Positions 23,701-36,722 of a DNA stretch of 64,000 nt are shown here, in pieces. The translations under genes and the position numbers were made by a program. Position 1 is the stretch's first letter, and every line of letters starts with the position of its first letter. Origin of the DNA: Dryocosmus kuriphilus (taxonomy: Eukaryota; Arthropoda; Insecta; Hymenoptera; Cynipidae); the NCBI GenBank assembly GCA_038277395.1, contig CM076195.1:20174327-20238326 (forward strand). Reading direction: 5' to 3'. Below the pieces are notes generated by a model. The model was given only the letters and a program-made list of their open reading frames with translations, ran no database searches and was not told where the DNA came from.

Positions 23701-26700
23701 AAGGAATTGGAAAATTAAATAGCCTGAGCTGTACAATTGTTCTTATAATTATTTTTTTTTCTATTAAGCACGAACATTTTCACATTGATTTTCAAATTAT
23801 TAATTTTGTACATTAAGTTGATTGAATTTTCTAAAGCGTGATGTACAAGTTCGTGTTAAATAGAAGAAATAATTATAAGAATAATTGTACAAATCAGGAT
23901 ATTTAAAAATAATTTAAAGACATTTATGTGTATTTGTGAGATATTCCACAAAGTGATTTTCATATATTGTTAATAGATTTCGTTCGAGGAGCCTACCAAA
24001 AAGGAGGACTTAGTTGAAGAGGAGGAGGTGGAAATCTTATATGTGGGAGGAAAAGGAAAAGGAAAAGAATTGGTAAAATTAAAATTTGAAATTTACAATT
24101 TAAAAATTCTTGACAGCTGTACAATTGCTTTCTAATTATTTTTTCTATTTAACATGAACATTTTAACATTGATTTTCAGATTATTAATTTTGTACTTTAC
24201 ATTAAATTGATTGAATTTTCGAAAGCGTAATGCACAAGTTCGTGCTAAATTGAAAAATAATTATAAGAGCAATTTGTACAGTTTAATTTTAAAAAAATTA
24301 TTCATTTCCAACGACTTTATTTGAAGATATTAATTTAAGAAATGAATAATTTTAAACGAAATTCTGAAGAAAATTATACAATTTCTAGTTGTAAGCCTTT
24401 AAATTTATTAAATCCAAACTTGAAGTGTTCAAAGAGTAACATTTCTGAATTTCGTTTAAAATTGAACAATTAGTAAATTAAAATCTTGAAACGAAGTCAT
24501 TAAAAATGAATAATTTTGATAAAATTAAAGTTTGAAGATTCACAATTTAAAGTTCTTGATTCAAAAAGTTAAGGAATTGGAAAATTAAATAGCCTGAGCT
24601 GTACAATTGTTCTTATAATTATTTTTTTTTATTAAGCACGAACATTTTCACATTGATTTTCAAATTATTAATTTTGTACATTAAGTTGATTGAATTTTCT
24701 AAAGCGTGATGTACAAGTTCGTGTTAAATAGAAGAAATAATTATAAGAATAATTGTACAAATCAGGATATTTAAAAATAATTTAAAGACATTTATGTGTA
24801 TTTGTGAGATATTCCACAAAGTGATTTTCATATATTGTTATAGATTTCGTTCGAGGAGCCTACCAAAAAGGAGGACGAATTAGTTGAAGAGGAGGAGGTG
24901 GAAATCTTATATGTGGGAGGAAAAGGAAAAGGAAAAGAATTGGTAAAATTAAAATTTGAAATTTACAATTTAAAAATTCTTGACCTGAGCTGTACAATTG
25001 CTCTTCTAATTATTTTTTTCTATTTAACATGAACATTTTAACATTGATTTTCAGATTATTAATTTTGTACTTTACATTAAATTGATTGAATTTTCGAAAG
25101 CGTAATGCACAAGTTCGTGCTAAATTGAAAAATAATTATAAGAGCAATATTGTACAGTTTAATTTTACCAAAATTATTCATTTCCAACGACTTTATTTGA
25201 AGATATTAATTTAAGAAATGAATAATTTTAAACGAAATTCTGAAGAAAATTATACAATTTCTAGTTGTAAGCCTTTAAATTTATTAAATCCAAACTTGAA
25301 GTGTTCAAAGAGTAACAGTTTCTGAATTTCGTTTAAAATTGAACAATTAGTAAATTAAAATCTTGAAACGAAGTCATTAAAAATGAATAATTTTGATAAA
25401 ATTAAAGTTTGAAGATTCACAATTTAAAGTTCTTGATTCAAAAAGTTAAGGAATTGGAAAATTAAATAGCCTGAGCTGTACAATTGTTCTTATAATTATT
25501 TTTTTCTATTAAGCACGAACATTTTCACATTGATTTTCAAATTATTAATTTTGTACATTAAGTTGATTGAATTTTCTAAAGCGTGATGTACAAGTTCGTG
25601 TTAAATAGAAGAAATAATTATAAGAATAATTGTACAAATCAGGATATTTAAAAAATAATTTAAAGACATTTATGTGTATTTGTGAGATATTCCACAAAGT
25701 GATTTTCATATATTGTTATAGATTTCGTTCGAGGAGCCTACCAAAAAGGAGGACGAATTAGTTGAAGAGGAGGAGGTGGAAATCTTATATGTGGGAGGAA
25801 AAGGAAAAGGAAAAGAATTGGTAAAATTAAAATTTGAAATTTACAATTTAAAAATTCTTGACCTGAGCTGTACAATTGCTCTTCTAATTATTTTTTCTAT
25901 TTAACATGAACATTTTAACATTGATTTTCAGATTATTAATTTTGTACTTTACATTAAATTGATTGAATTTTCGAAAGCGTAATGCACAAGTTCGTGCTAA
26001 ATTGAAAAATAATTATAAGAGCAATATTGTACAGTTTAATTTTACCAAAATTATTCATTTCCAACGACTTTATTTGAAGATATTAATTTAAGAAATGAAT
26101 AATTTTAAACGAAATTCTGAAGAAAATTATACAATTTCTAGTTGTAAACCTTTAAATTTATTAAATCCAAACTTGAAGTGTTCAAAGAGTAACAATTTCT
26201 GAATTTCGTTTAAAATTGAACAATTTTTAAATTAAAATCTTGAAATGAAGTCGTTAAAAATGAATAATTTTGGTAAAATTAAAATTTGAAGATTCACAAT
26301 TTAAAATTCTTGATTCAAAAAGTTAAGGAATTGGAAAATTAAATAGCCTGAGCTGTACAATTGTTCTTATAATTATTATTTTTTTCTATTAAGCACGAAC
26401 ATTTTCACATTGATTTTCAAATTATTAATTTTGTACATTAAGTTGATTGAATTTTCTAAAGCGTGATGCACAAGTTCGTGTTAAATAGAAGAAATAATTA
26501 TAAGAATAATTGTACAAATCAGGATATTTAAAAATAATTTAAAAATAATTTAAAGACATTTATGTGTATTTGTGAGATATTCCACAAAGTGATTTTCATA
26601 TATTGTTATAGATTTCATTCGAGGAGCCTACCAAAAAGGAGGACGAATTAGTTGAAGAGGAGGAGGTGGTAATCTTATATGTGGGAGGAAAAGGAAAAGG

Positions 26701-27789
26701 AAAAGAATTGGTAAAATTAAAATTTGAAATTTACAATTTAAAAATTCTTGACCTGAGCTGTACAATTGCTCTTCTAATTATTTTTTCTATTTAACATGAA
26801 CGTTTTAACATTGATTTTCAGATTATTAATTTTGTACTTTACATTAAATTGATTGAATTTTCGAAAGCGTAATGCACAAGTTCGTGCTAAATTGAAAAAT
26901 AATTATAAGAGCAATATTGTACAGTTTAATTTTACCAAAATTATTCATTTCTAACGACTTTATTTGAAGATATTAATTTAAGAAATGAATAATTTTAAAC
27001 GAAATTCGGAAGAAAATTATACAATTTCTAGTTGTAAGCTTTTAAATTTAATAAATCCAAACCTGAAGCGTTCAAAGTGTAACAATTTTTGAATTTCGTT
27101 TAAAATTGAACAATTTTCAAATTAAAATCTTGAAATGAAGTCGTTAAAAATGAATAATTTTGGTAAAATTAAACTTTGAAGATTCAAAATTTAAAATTTT
27201 TGATTCAAAAGTTAAGGATTGGAAAAAGATTAATTATCCTGAGCTGTACAATTGTTCTTATAATAATTATTATTTTTTCTATTAGCAAGAACATTTTCAC
27301 ATTGATTTTCAAATTATTAATTTTGTACATTACATTAAATTAATTGAATTTTAAAACCGTGATGCACAATTTGAAAATTATTCTTTTTTATTTAACGATA
27401 TTCGAAAATTGTTACATTTTGAACGCTTCAAGTTTGGATTTATTAAATTCAAAAGCTTACAACAATGAGAAATTGTATAGTTTCAAAGTTTAAGTTTGAA
27501 AATTAAATATCCTGAGCTGTACAATTGCTCTTATAATTATTTTTCTATTTATCACGAACATTTTAACATTGATTTTAATATATTGTTATAGATTTCAATC
27601 GAGAAGTCGAGGAAAAGGAAAACCGAAGTAGTGGATCTGACTCTGGAGGATGTCGGTGAAGATATTGAGGCCTCCATATTCAGAGAAATAAAAAGGCTAG
27701 CTGAAATGGAGGAGCAGGAAAAGGAGGAAGTAATTGATAAAGTTAATAAAAAAAAAAAAAAGCAGCTTCTCCATTGGGTCCGTGGGTGA
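20743..27789 (+). CDS. Six-exon acidic/basic protein with tandem SUMO-interaction-like motifs (unrecognised)
   Basis: Predicted exons: 20743-20820, 23977-24072, 24844-24942, 25722-25820, 26612-26710 and 27592-27789. All join in phase 0, with AG acceptors (TTGTTATAG or TTAATAG) and GT donors (GTATAT, GTAAAA). The product would be about 222 residues. Exon 1 gives 26 residues including HIKIIASED. Exons 2-5 are near-identical, each giving ISFEEPTKKED...EEEEVEILYVGGKGKGKEL (32 or 33 residues). The last exon has KSRKRKTEVVDLTLED, a charged helical stretch, a KKKKK run coded by A14G, and ends LLHWVRG. VVDL and VEIL beside acidic runs fit the SUMO-interaction consensus; RKRK and KKKKK could be nuclear localisation signals. 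I know no named family. It lies inside the Maverick-like element. Function and expression are inference. Confidence 0.55.
20821..23976 (+). other. Intron 1 of the repeated-exon gene, with inverted repeat copies
   Basis: About 3.1 kb of AT-rich sequence made of copies of the same ~0.4-kb module as the later introns. Copies at 21000-22980 carry GACTTCGTTTCAAGAT; from about 23030 the module is in the opposite orientation (ATCTTGAAACGAAGTC). No exon copy lies in the first half. Long hairpins could form between the two halves. Confidence 0.6.
23100..27591 (+). repeat. Tandem array of ~0.87-0.98-kb intron-plus-exon units
   Basis: Acceptor-to-acceptor spacings are 867, 878, 890 and 980 bp. Each unit has GATTCACAATTTAAA, CCTGAGCTGTACAATTG, TAAAGCGTGATG, the exon, then AGCTGTACAATTGCTCTT and ACGACTTTATTTGAAGAT. 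Introns vary in homopolymer length; exons vary only by substitutions and one 3-bp deletion. Confidence 0.85.
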
Positions 27790-27882
27790 GAACCCCCACG
27801 AGACCCTTGAAACTTGACAGAACATTTAAATTATAAAATGTGAAACTGGGACAGAAAATTTAAATGATAAAATGTATAATTA

Positions 27883-27888
27883 AATAAA
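27883..27888 (+). terminator. Candidate polyadenylation signal of the repeated-exon gene
   Basis: AATAAA lies 94 bp after the stop codon at 27787-27789. Position and motif suit 3' end formation. A GTGGGTGAGAACCCCCACGAG hairpin-prone stretch overlaps the stop region. Confidence 0.45.
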
Positions 27889-27965
27889 TATTGAAAATAG
27901 ATGTGAATTTTTTTGATTGCTTATTAGGGACCAAAACCTATTCTTTTTTTTCAGATATTGTGAAT

Positions 27966-29530
27966 CTTCGAGAAAACCAGAGTGGTAAGTTATATAGTAG
28001 TCCTATTCTGTAGACATGTGCTCAAATAATGACAGCAAAATTTAGATGTTAATATTTTTTTACTTTTTATACCTATTTGCATCATCTATCATTGAAAAAA
28101 CTAATGATTAGACATTTGAAAATCGTTATTTACTTTTAAAGATTAGCCTAACTAATGATTAACTAATGGTTAATATGTATATCACAAGCATTTGTCACAT
28201 ATCCATTAGGATATCAAATGGTGCTTGTATATTCCAACATAATTCAGTACCTACCCTAGTCTGAAATGTCGGGAAATCCTGAATAAGGCGGAAGCACATA
28301 AATTGAATCGATGTTAAACAAATGTTGGGACTGACGTCAAACCAAAGTTGAATAAATTGTCCTCTGTTTTATCAGCTGGAGAGGGTGAAAATACTGTCCT
28401 CAGTTTTATTAGCTGGAAAAGGGGAAAAATATTGTCCTCTGTTTTATCAGCTGGAGAGGGGGAAAATACTGTCCTCAGTTTTATTAGCTGGAAAAGGGGA
28501 AAATAAGTTTCTTGGGAAAGTTTTTTAGAGTTGGAACAGGGAAAACGGTATGATTTGATTGAACAAATTGTAATTTTGAAATTTCAGGTAACATTTTTAG
28601 AGTTGGAACAGGGAAAATGGTGTGAAAGATCTCTCGTCTTACCGACTGAGTTGCAGAACCCTTACAGCTATACTGGCGTCATCTACGTAATAAAATATGG
28701 CGACTCGGTTTTTGTTTCATGATTAGAGGTTATGTTTCATGTGACAATAACTTTGCGCCTGCGCAATCGACATCTCTCTATGTATATGGCGTTATGTAGT
28801 AATCTCTAGACGTAAATTATTATGAAGGTAAGTTAAAGTATACACCTCCCAACTGGACAAGAGAGATATTCACTGTCACTCAAGTTATACTCAACAATCC
28901 AGCGACGTACAAGCACAAGGACTATCAAGAGCAAACTATCGCTGGCAGATTCTATGAACAGGAACTTTTCAAAGAGAAGCATCCAGATGTATACGTTGTG
29001 GAAAAAATAATCAAGAAAAGTGTCAATAAAGCATATGTAAAGTGGCTAGGCTTGACGTATCAGATATGTAATCAATTTTTGTGCAATGTTGAACCAACGT
29101 TGAACCAACGTTGAACCAACGTTGAACCAACGTTTATTCAACTTTGGTTTGACGGCGGCTCAACATTTGTTTAACATCGTTTCAACGTATGTGCTTCCGC
29201 CTTGTTCAGGATTGCCTGACATGTCAAACTGGGGTACTGCATTATGTTGGAATATACAAACACCATTTTAAATCCTAATGGATATGTGGCAAATGCTTTT
29301 GGTATACATATTAACCATTAGTTGATCATTAGTTAGGTTAATCTTTGAAAGTAAAAACATTTTTCAAATGTCTAATCATTAGCTTTATTTTCAATGATAG
29401 ATGATGCAAATCGGTTTAAAAAGTAAAAAAATATTAACATCTAATTTTTGCTGTCATTATTTGAGCAGATGTCTACCTAGAATAGAACTACTATATAATT
29501 TACCACTCTGGTTTTCTCGAAGATTCTAGA
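27966..29530. mobile_element. Nested ~1.56-kb inverted-repeat element with integrase debris
   Basis: AATCTTCGAGAAAACCAGAG at the left is matched by its complement at 29505-29527. Complementarity continues inward for almost 400 bp (27966-28350 against 29130-29527), including TTCAACTTTGGTTTGACG and CAACATTTGTTTAACATCG words. Inside are two 70-bp direct repeats with GTCCTCTGTTTTATCAGCTG (28361-28500) and an integrase C-terminal fragment. The outer target duplication was not resolved. Probably a small Maverick-derived or MITE-like unit nested in the large element. Confidence 0.55.
28839..29063 (+). pseudogene. Maverick/Polinton integrase C-terminal fragment
   Basis: A 75-codon open stretch reads NWTREIFTVTQVI near its start, FYEQELFKEKHPDVYVVEK in the middle and AYVKWLGLTYQ at the end. 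This order (a b-barrel NWxxEIFxV segment, then a chromodomain-like YxVEKIhxxKxxxxYVKWLG) is characteristic of the C-terminus of Maverick/Polinton integrases and related insect transposon proteins. The catalytic DDE core is absent, and no start codon exists in frame close upstream. It is a decayed remnant. Confidence 0.65.
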
Positions 29531-29591
29531 AGATTCTGTGCTCATGCACAATGAATGGAGGTAATTGGAGTCACAAGATGAAGATTAAAAA

Positions 29592-29876
29592 GAAGAATTT
29601 GATCAACATGATAACTCACCATCCATGACAATCAATAATGATGCTGATGATGATGGTAACAATAATGAAGATGGTAATGATGATGATGAAGATGCTGTTA
29701 AAAATGACTTTTCCTCTGAATATATAGAAGCAAAAATGTTCACATTACTGGGCAGATCCTAATAAATTGATCGATCATTTGCACTCACTTTCACAATCCC
29801 AAAAAAAAACAGAAATAAGTTGCTTAAAATAATTGCAACCATTAATGAACTAAGAGAGGTTGGCATTATTGAATGA
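29592..29876 (+). pseudogene. Decayed transposon protein ending in ELREVGIIE
   Basis: Three successive frames give one readable relic. The first is an acidic linker rich in Asp/Asn (29592-29762, with DDDGNNNEDGNDDDED). The second contains WADPNKLIDHLHSLSQSQ. The third ends IIATINELREVGIIE followed by TGA (29874-29876). The tryptophan-DPN-L-(D)-L-L-SQ then NEL-RE-GII pattern is familiar from uncharacterised proteins of insect transposons, often Maverick-associated. At least two frameshifts make it non-functional. Confidence 0.45.
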
Positions 29877-30669
29877 TAATATTCTTATTAATTGGTGTAA
29901 AAACTTTAACAACTGCTGGTTCAATATTTTTAATTGTTGAATTAACATTTGAATTAACATTTGAATTATTGGCTTGAACATTTCCTGTACTTATAACTTA
30001 AGAATCACATATAAAATGTTATATGTAGTTCTTTACATTTATTACATTGCAATAAATTAAATAAATCTAATTTTCAAAATGTATGTGTATTTCTTCTTCA
30101 TTCCTCTCCCCTGAATTCATTTTAGTTAGTGCAAGAGGGGATCAGCTCATCTTTTAAAGCTTTAACATATGATTTAGAGTGTGCAATAATTGAATCCAAC
30201 ATTTTTCAATATCTACTTGTTTCAACTACAAAATGATCCTCCCCAAAACATCCTATTCCTCATATATTTTAATAGTTAACTGAGGTTAATTTCACTTTTA
30301 ATATCACTGAACAAAAAAAATCTTTGTACTTGTACGCAAGAAATCAATTTTTTGTCTAATTAGCGTATAGGAATCAATAGTACAAATCTATTCATTATTC
30401 ATATAGTTCGCCTTTTTTATCTCTCTTGAAGTATATTTATTTTAAACAGAGTTCAATGTTGACCTAAGAAAAATGTTTTTTCATTGTCAATGATTGATTT
30501 CAATATCTTCAATACTTCACTAATCATGTTATTATTGCAAGGTTTCAGTGAAATGAATTGGATTTTTAACATATTACTCTGTTGTGTTAAAGATTATTTC
30601 AAAGTTGCTTACAGTGGAATATAAAATTTATGTAGCTGATTTATTTGGTAGATTGATTGCGGTTACCTG

Positions 30670-30737
30670 AAACAGGAACAACGCATTGAAATAATTTCAA
30701 TCTTAATGAAATAAGAGAGGCTAGCGTTATTAAATAA
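30670..30737 (+). pseudogene. Second remnant of the same NEIREA-type protein tail
   Basis: NEIREASVIK followed by TAA (30735-30737) parallels NELREVGIIE of 29592-29876. It is preceded by AGGAACAACGCATTGAAATA, which resembles the missing middle. Only the C-terminal tail survives and it is out of frame with its upstream part. Confidence 0.35.
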
Positions 30738-31175
30738 GGTTTTTATCAGATGATTCTTTAACAGTTTAAAAAATAGTTTATTATTTCCAATAGTAGAATT
30801 AACACATGTAATATATATGTGATTGTAAGTTTTATCTCGATAAATTTATAAAACCTGATAAAATAGACCCAACATGGTACTAAGTGTGCAATGTCTTTCT
30901 ATAAAAATATATAGTTCCTTTAATAAGTTAAATTCAATTTGATTTTTAAACATTATAGGTACTTGTTTATGATATATAATTAATCTTAATTTCTTTTAAC
31001 CGAACTCATTTTGGTTATTATAAAAGAAAAAATGTAAGAGACTCATTTTAGTTTTAGACTTTCCTATAACCGATGGCCTAAGGTTTGTAATCACTGAATG
31101 CAAATTTTGAGTATTTTATTTAACCACAACCTCCTCTTCCTGCTCAGTAAATATAATCAAGTTTTGAGAAATTTC
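30738..31175. other. AT-rich interior of the Maverick-like element
   Basis: No recognisable coding sequence. Confidence 0.5.
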
Positions 31176-31298
31176 ATGCATCCAGATTGGACAACAGAGC
31201 TATTTATAGTAAAATCAAATAAGAAATATTGGATCAGTTACTTAGAAGCACTTTTAAAAGTCAAGCATTTCGATATTTATCTATCGGAAAAAAAGTAA
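31176..31298 (+). pseudogene. Second Maverick-type integrase C-terminal fragment
   Basis: HPDWTTELFIVKSNKKY is followed by YLEALLKVKHFDIYLSEKK. Compared with the 28839-29063 copy this is the NWTxEIF segment joined directly to the ExxLxKxKHxDxYxxEK segment, with the intervening ~20 residues altered or lost. A decayed second copy on the same strand. Confidence 0.45.
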
Positions 31299-33091
<1,793 letters not shown>

Positions 33092-34197
33092 GCTCCTGCA
33101 AAATTTTGAAAAATGCAAAAAAATCTTGGAATTTTGAAATTTTTTAAGGCTATCATTTATATCAGTGTGAAAAACTTCCCACTTGTCCTAATCCCTTTTG
33201 TCATATCTCTTACGGTTTTCGAGATACGAACAATTTTGGAAATTACAAAAATTTTGGAATTTTGAAAAAAATTTTAGCGCATCAGATAGATTGGCTTGAG
33301 AAAGCGTTCTAATAGAATGAAAATTTTGTCCGTTTTTGCGTAGCTCTTGCCGTTTTCGAGATACCACCAACTTTTGAAAATCCAAAAAAATCAAAAATGT
33401 TGGAATTTTGAAAATTTTTTAACGCTATCATTTAGATCAGTCTGAGGAAGTCCCCTTTTTTATAAACCTCAAAATTTTGTCCGTTTTTACGTAGCTCTTA
33501 CCGTTTTCGAGATATCTGCAAAAATTTGAAAATGAGCAAAAAAAAATCAAAAAAATCTTGGAATTTTGAAATTTTTTTTAGTCTATCATTTATATCAGGG
33601 TGAAAAACTTCTCCATTGTCCTCACGTCTTTTGACATATCTCTTACGGTTTTCGTGATATGAACAATTTTGGAAATTGGCAAATTCCATTACATAACCCT
33701 GACTGCATTTCTACTTGCTTATGGGTGAGCGAGAAGGGGTAAGGGTGGTGATTTCGTGTCTCTAGCTACTTCGTACTAAAGTAAGCTTAGCACGGACATG
33801 AACCACGTCAATTCTCGAGGTATATAGTCTGAAACAGAACTACCGTACCGACTAACGTTAAATAGCTTATTTCATAAGTGACAGATTCCTGCCTTACCGA
33901 CTGATGGTAACAAACTGCCACAGATTTCTACCTTGCCGACTGATGGTAACAAACTGCCACAGATTTCTACCTTGCCGACTGATGGTAACAAACTGCCACA
34001 GATTTCTACCTTGCCGACTGATGGTAACAAACTGCCATGTTTCTAATAGATCCAGAAACCCTACCTTACCGACCGAGGGTAATACCGACTTTCGATACTT
34101 AGCATGGACACACACCACTGAGGGAGTAGTGGCGCCATCTGTCGGCGGCAGCGTGAAGCTTGTCGTGCTGCCCCAGAAGCCCCCTTGCTATACTACT
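33092..34197 (-). repeat. Right terminal inverted repeat of the Maverick-like element
   Basis: Complement of 18546-19612. It holds one more copy than the left TIR of the ~40-bp unit with CCGACTGATGGTAACAAAC (four in 33890-34040), which accounts for most of the length difference. Confidence 0.85.
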
Positions 34198-34203
34198 GTC
34201 GAT

Positions 34204-34863
34204 CGTACCTCCCGCCAAGTGCGAAATTCGCGCCGTCATTCGCTACCTCGTTGTGAAGGGAAAAGCTCCAGTTGAGATTTATAATGAGGTGAAAACTGTT
34301 TACGGTAATGGAGCTATGAATCGTACGATTGTGTACAAGTGGTGTCGCGAATTTAAAAATGGCCGTACTTCCGTGCATGACGATCAGAGGAGTGGAAGAC
34401 CTTCAATTGTGACTGACGAACTTGTGGAAAAAATAGAGATTGCGGTCCGTGACGATCGCAGATTGACGTTAGATGATCTTTCTGCGATGTTTCCGCAAAT
34501 CTCCAGATCTCTGTTACACGAAATAATCACAGAAACTCTCGCATATCGGAAATTGTCTGCGAGGTGGGTCCCAAAACAGCTGAAAATGCCAAACCTCACA
34601 CGGCCAACGCCACGAAGCAACTCCTGGACTCTTTTGGATGGGACGTTTTGAATCACCCCCGGTATTCCCCTGACCTGGCCCCTTCAGATTTCCATCTCTT
34701 TATTTTCCTGAAGGGGCACCTGGGTGGAAAAAAGTTTTCAACGGACGAGGAGCTGAAGGGGGAGGTGGAGAAGTGGGCGAAAGAGCTGGCGGGAGACTTC
34801 TTCGAGGCAGGCATCAAAAAATTGATCCCGCGGCTCACCCACTTGCATCCAGAGGGATGGTGA
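34204..34863 (+). pseudogene. mariner transposase, interrupted and internally deleted
   Basis: After the insertion, the frame resumes with VPPAKCEIRAVIRYLVVKG and continues through the first helix-turn-helix. The linker GRPS follows, then the second helix-turn-helix (LTLDDLSAMFPQISRSLLHEI) and ARWVPKQL. It then jumps by deletion and frame change to KPHTANATKQLLDSFGWD and YSPDLAPSDFHLF, ending HLHPEGW and a stop at 34861-34863. In D,D34D mariner transposases, YSPDLAPSDFHLF carries the third catalytic Asp. The segment with the first two, several hundred bases, is missing. The first codons (MSI) are 15.6 kb away at 18538. It encodes no active enzyme. Confidence 0.88.
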
Positions 34864-35014
34864 CTATGTCGAAAAATAACTTACATATGTACAAGTGTAA
34901 CCAACTATGTTTTTGTTTTAATAAATTTCTTTTTTAGCCTACATAAATTGAGTACACTTACTTTCTGGACGTGCCCCGTAGTAATAACATAATTAATTAT
35001 ATTATCATTTGTCG

Positions 35015-35570
35015 TCCATTACTTTTTAAATATTGATTTTTTAACTTTTACCAAAAGACTCCTTCGGATTTAAATTGCCCAAATTACCTGAAAAAATTGG
35101 TTTCGGATTGAAAAAATTAATGTTTTACTTTGTTTAAACAATCGTTATTTAAACAATCATTGTTTTAATAAATTGTACCATTTTCTCAGCTTAATGAACA
35201 AAATATTCGGATTCTACAGATCAAAATACATAAGACTGCATACTTTCCATCCACTTTTTTTATTTATTGCATACTGAAAGTGGCTCGGTTCCCGGAGAAA
35301 ACGCGCGGCGGTTCGTTCACTATTTAATGACTACGGCATGAAATATGTTAATAAATTTTTTTCTCTTTTAAAACTATAAAGTCAAAAGAGTATTTTAAGC
35401 TTGGTGGAGATAAACAAAATGTATGATTATTGAGTAATAAAGGGTTAAAATTGTTAAAAAATCACGATTTTTCAAAGATTTTTCAAACTTTAGGAATTTT
35501 TTTCTTGGAAACTATGGGTTCTATGGAGAAAAATCGAATACATATTTTATTTAAAATGACTCAAAGATTA
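35015..35570. repeat. Right arm of the long inverted repeat
   Basis: Complement of 17440-18010. A second partial direct copy follows at about 35600-35760 (TTTAAACAAATTGTACCA through GTGACTCCGCTCCC), so this side carries a duplication that the left side lacks. Confidence 0.65.
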
Positions 35571-35895
35571 TGAAAAAAAATTTCAAATCGAAAAAATGAC
35601 TTTTTTATATTTGCTTAAACAATCGTTGTTTAAACAAATTGTACCACTTTTTCAGCTTGATGAACAAAATATTTGGTTTCTACGGGTCAAAGTACATAAG
35701 ACTTTTCATCCACTTTTTATATATTTCATACGGAAAGTGACTCCGCTCCCGGCCTATTTATTAATAAAGCGTACTTTTCCGGGACGAGTAGTGACATTCG
35801 CGAAAAATGCTAGTCATCCCGAATTTCAGGATGAGCAGACGCAGCCTTATTGATTATTATTCTTTTTATTCATTTTTTATTAACTACTTGAATTA
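35571..35895. other. Partial duplicate of the arm, then flank
   Basis: It contains the 35600-35760 partial copy described for the right arm. It ends with TTA (35893-35895), repeated after the next element. Confidence 0.5.
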
Positions 35896-36682
35896 GGGGC
35901 CATTCAAGTATTTTTTTTTTGTGGTGGTAGGTGGAGGGGAAGTCTTGCATAAGACACCCCAGTTCGGGTAGTGTCGGATTCTTACCGACAAAAACCCCTC
36001 CCCCTAGCGCTTAGACTAAGTCCATTGTGCCTTTCCATTTATTTTCAACAGTGGAGATACTGCTATCTACAACTGTTGTGTTTTTCATTGCTGAGGGGCC
36101 GTTCCGATCAGGGCCGTCCCCCATTCGCGATGCGTTAGATGAAGATCCCCAGGGAGATCCTCATTTATTTTGTTTTCTGTGTTCGCCATATTGGGCCCCA
36201 CGTGAGAAGCTGGGGATTTAAAGGACTGCTCCCTGCAAAGCCCGCTTACAGGGAGAGCGTCTGAATACTAAGGGATTAGGCTTGGTATCCCTAAGTCTCC
36301 GTTTCGACACCTTCCTAAAACTCCGCCATGTCCGTCTCAATTGAGGGGACAAACCGGAGCATTCAGGGATTTGGTAACCCTGGTGCCATTCAGCCCTCGA
36401 CACGGCGATCACATCTTAGCTTGGGACCATGAGGACTCGCGCCCTCGATATTCCAGGAGGCTTGCCATTACCCCCTGGAAGGATCGCTTCTTGGTCAGGG
36501 TCCCGCAGACCAGAAACGCCCAGTTCCCCAGAGCAGCCGTATTTCGCTATACTGTCCCTCTGGTTCACCTACTTTAGGTCGCTCGTCCGATTGGACCCCT
36601 AAGCCCTCCCACCAACTACAAGGTCATGCGATCCCCAGGGAGGGTATTCAAGTATTACATAAGTCTAATTTTTGCAATTGTT

Positions 36683-36722
<40 letters not shown>

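Noticed and set aside
27966..28000. Exon between TTTTTTTCAG and GTGGTAAGTT
   Set aside because: Splice-like signals look good, but the sequence is the arm of the nested inverted-repeat unit and recurs inverted at 29500-29530; it also lies downstream of the stop codon and poly(A) signal.
33894..34275. Repetitive frames with TNCHRFLPCRLM (and antisense)
   Set aside because: Translation of the ~40-bp tandem unit in the TIR; the plus frame only later runs by chance into the mariner.
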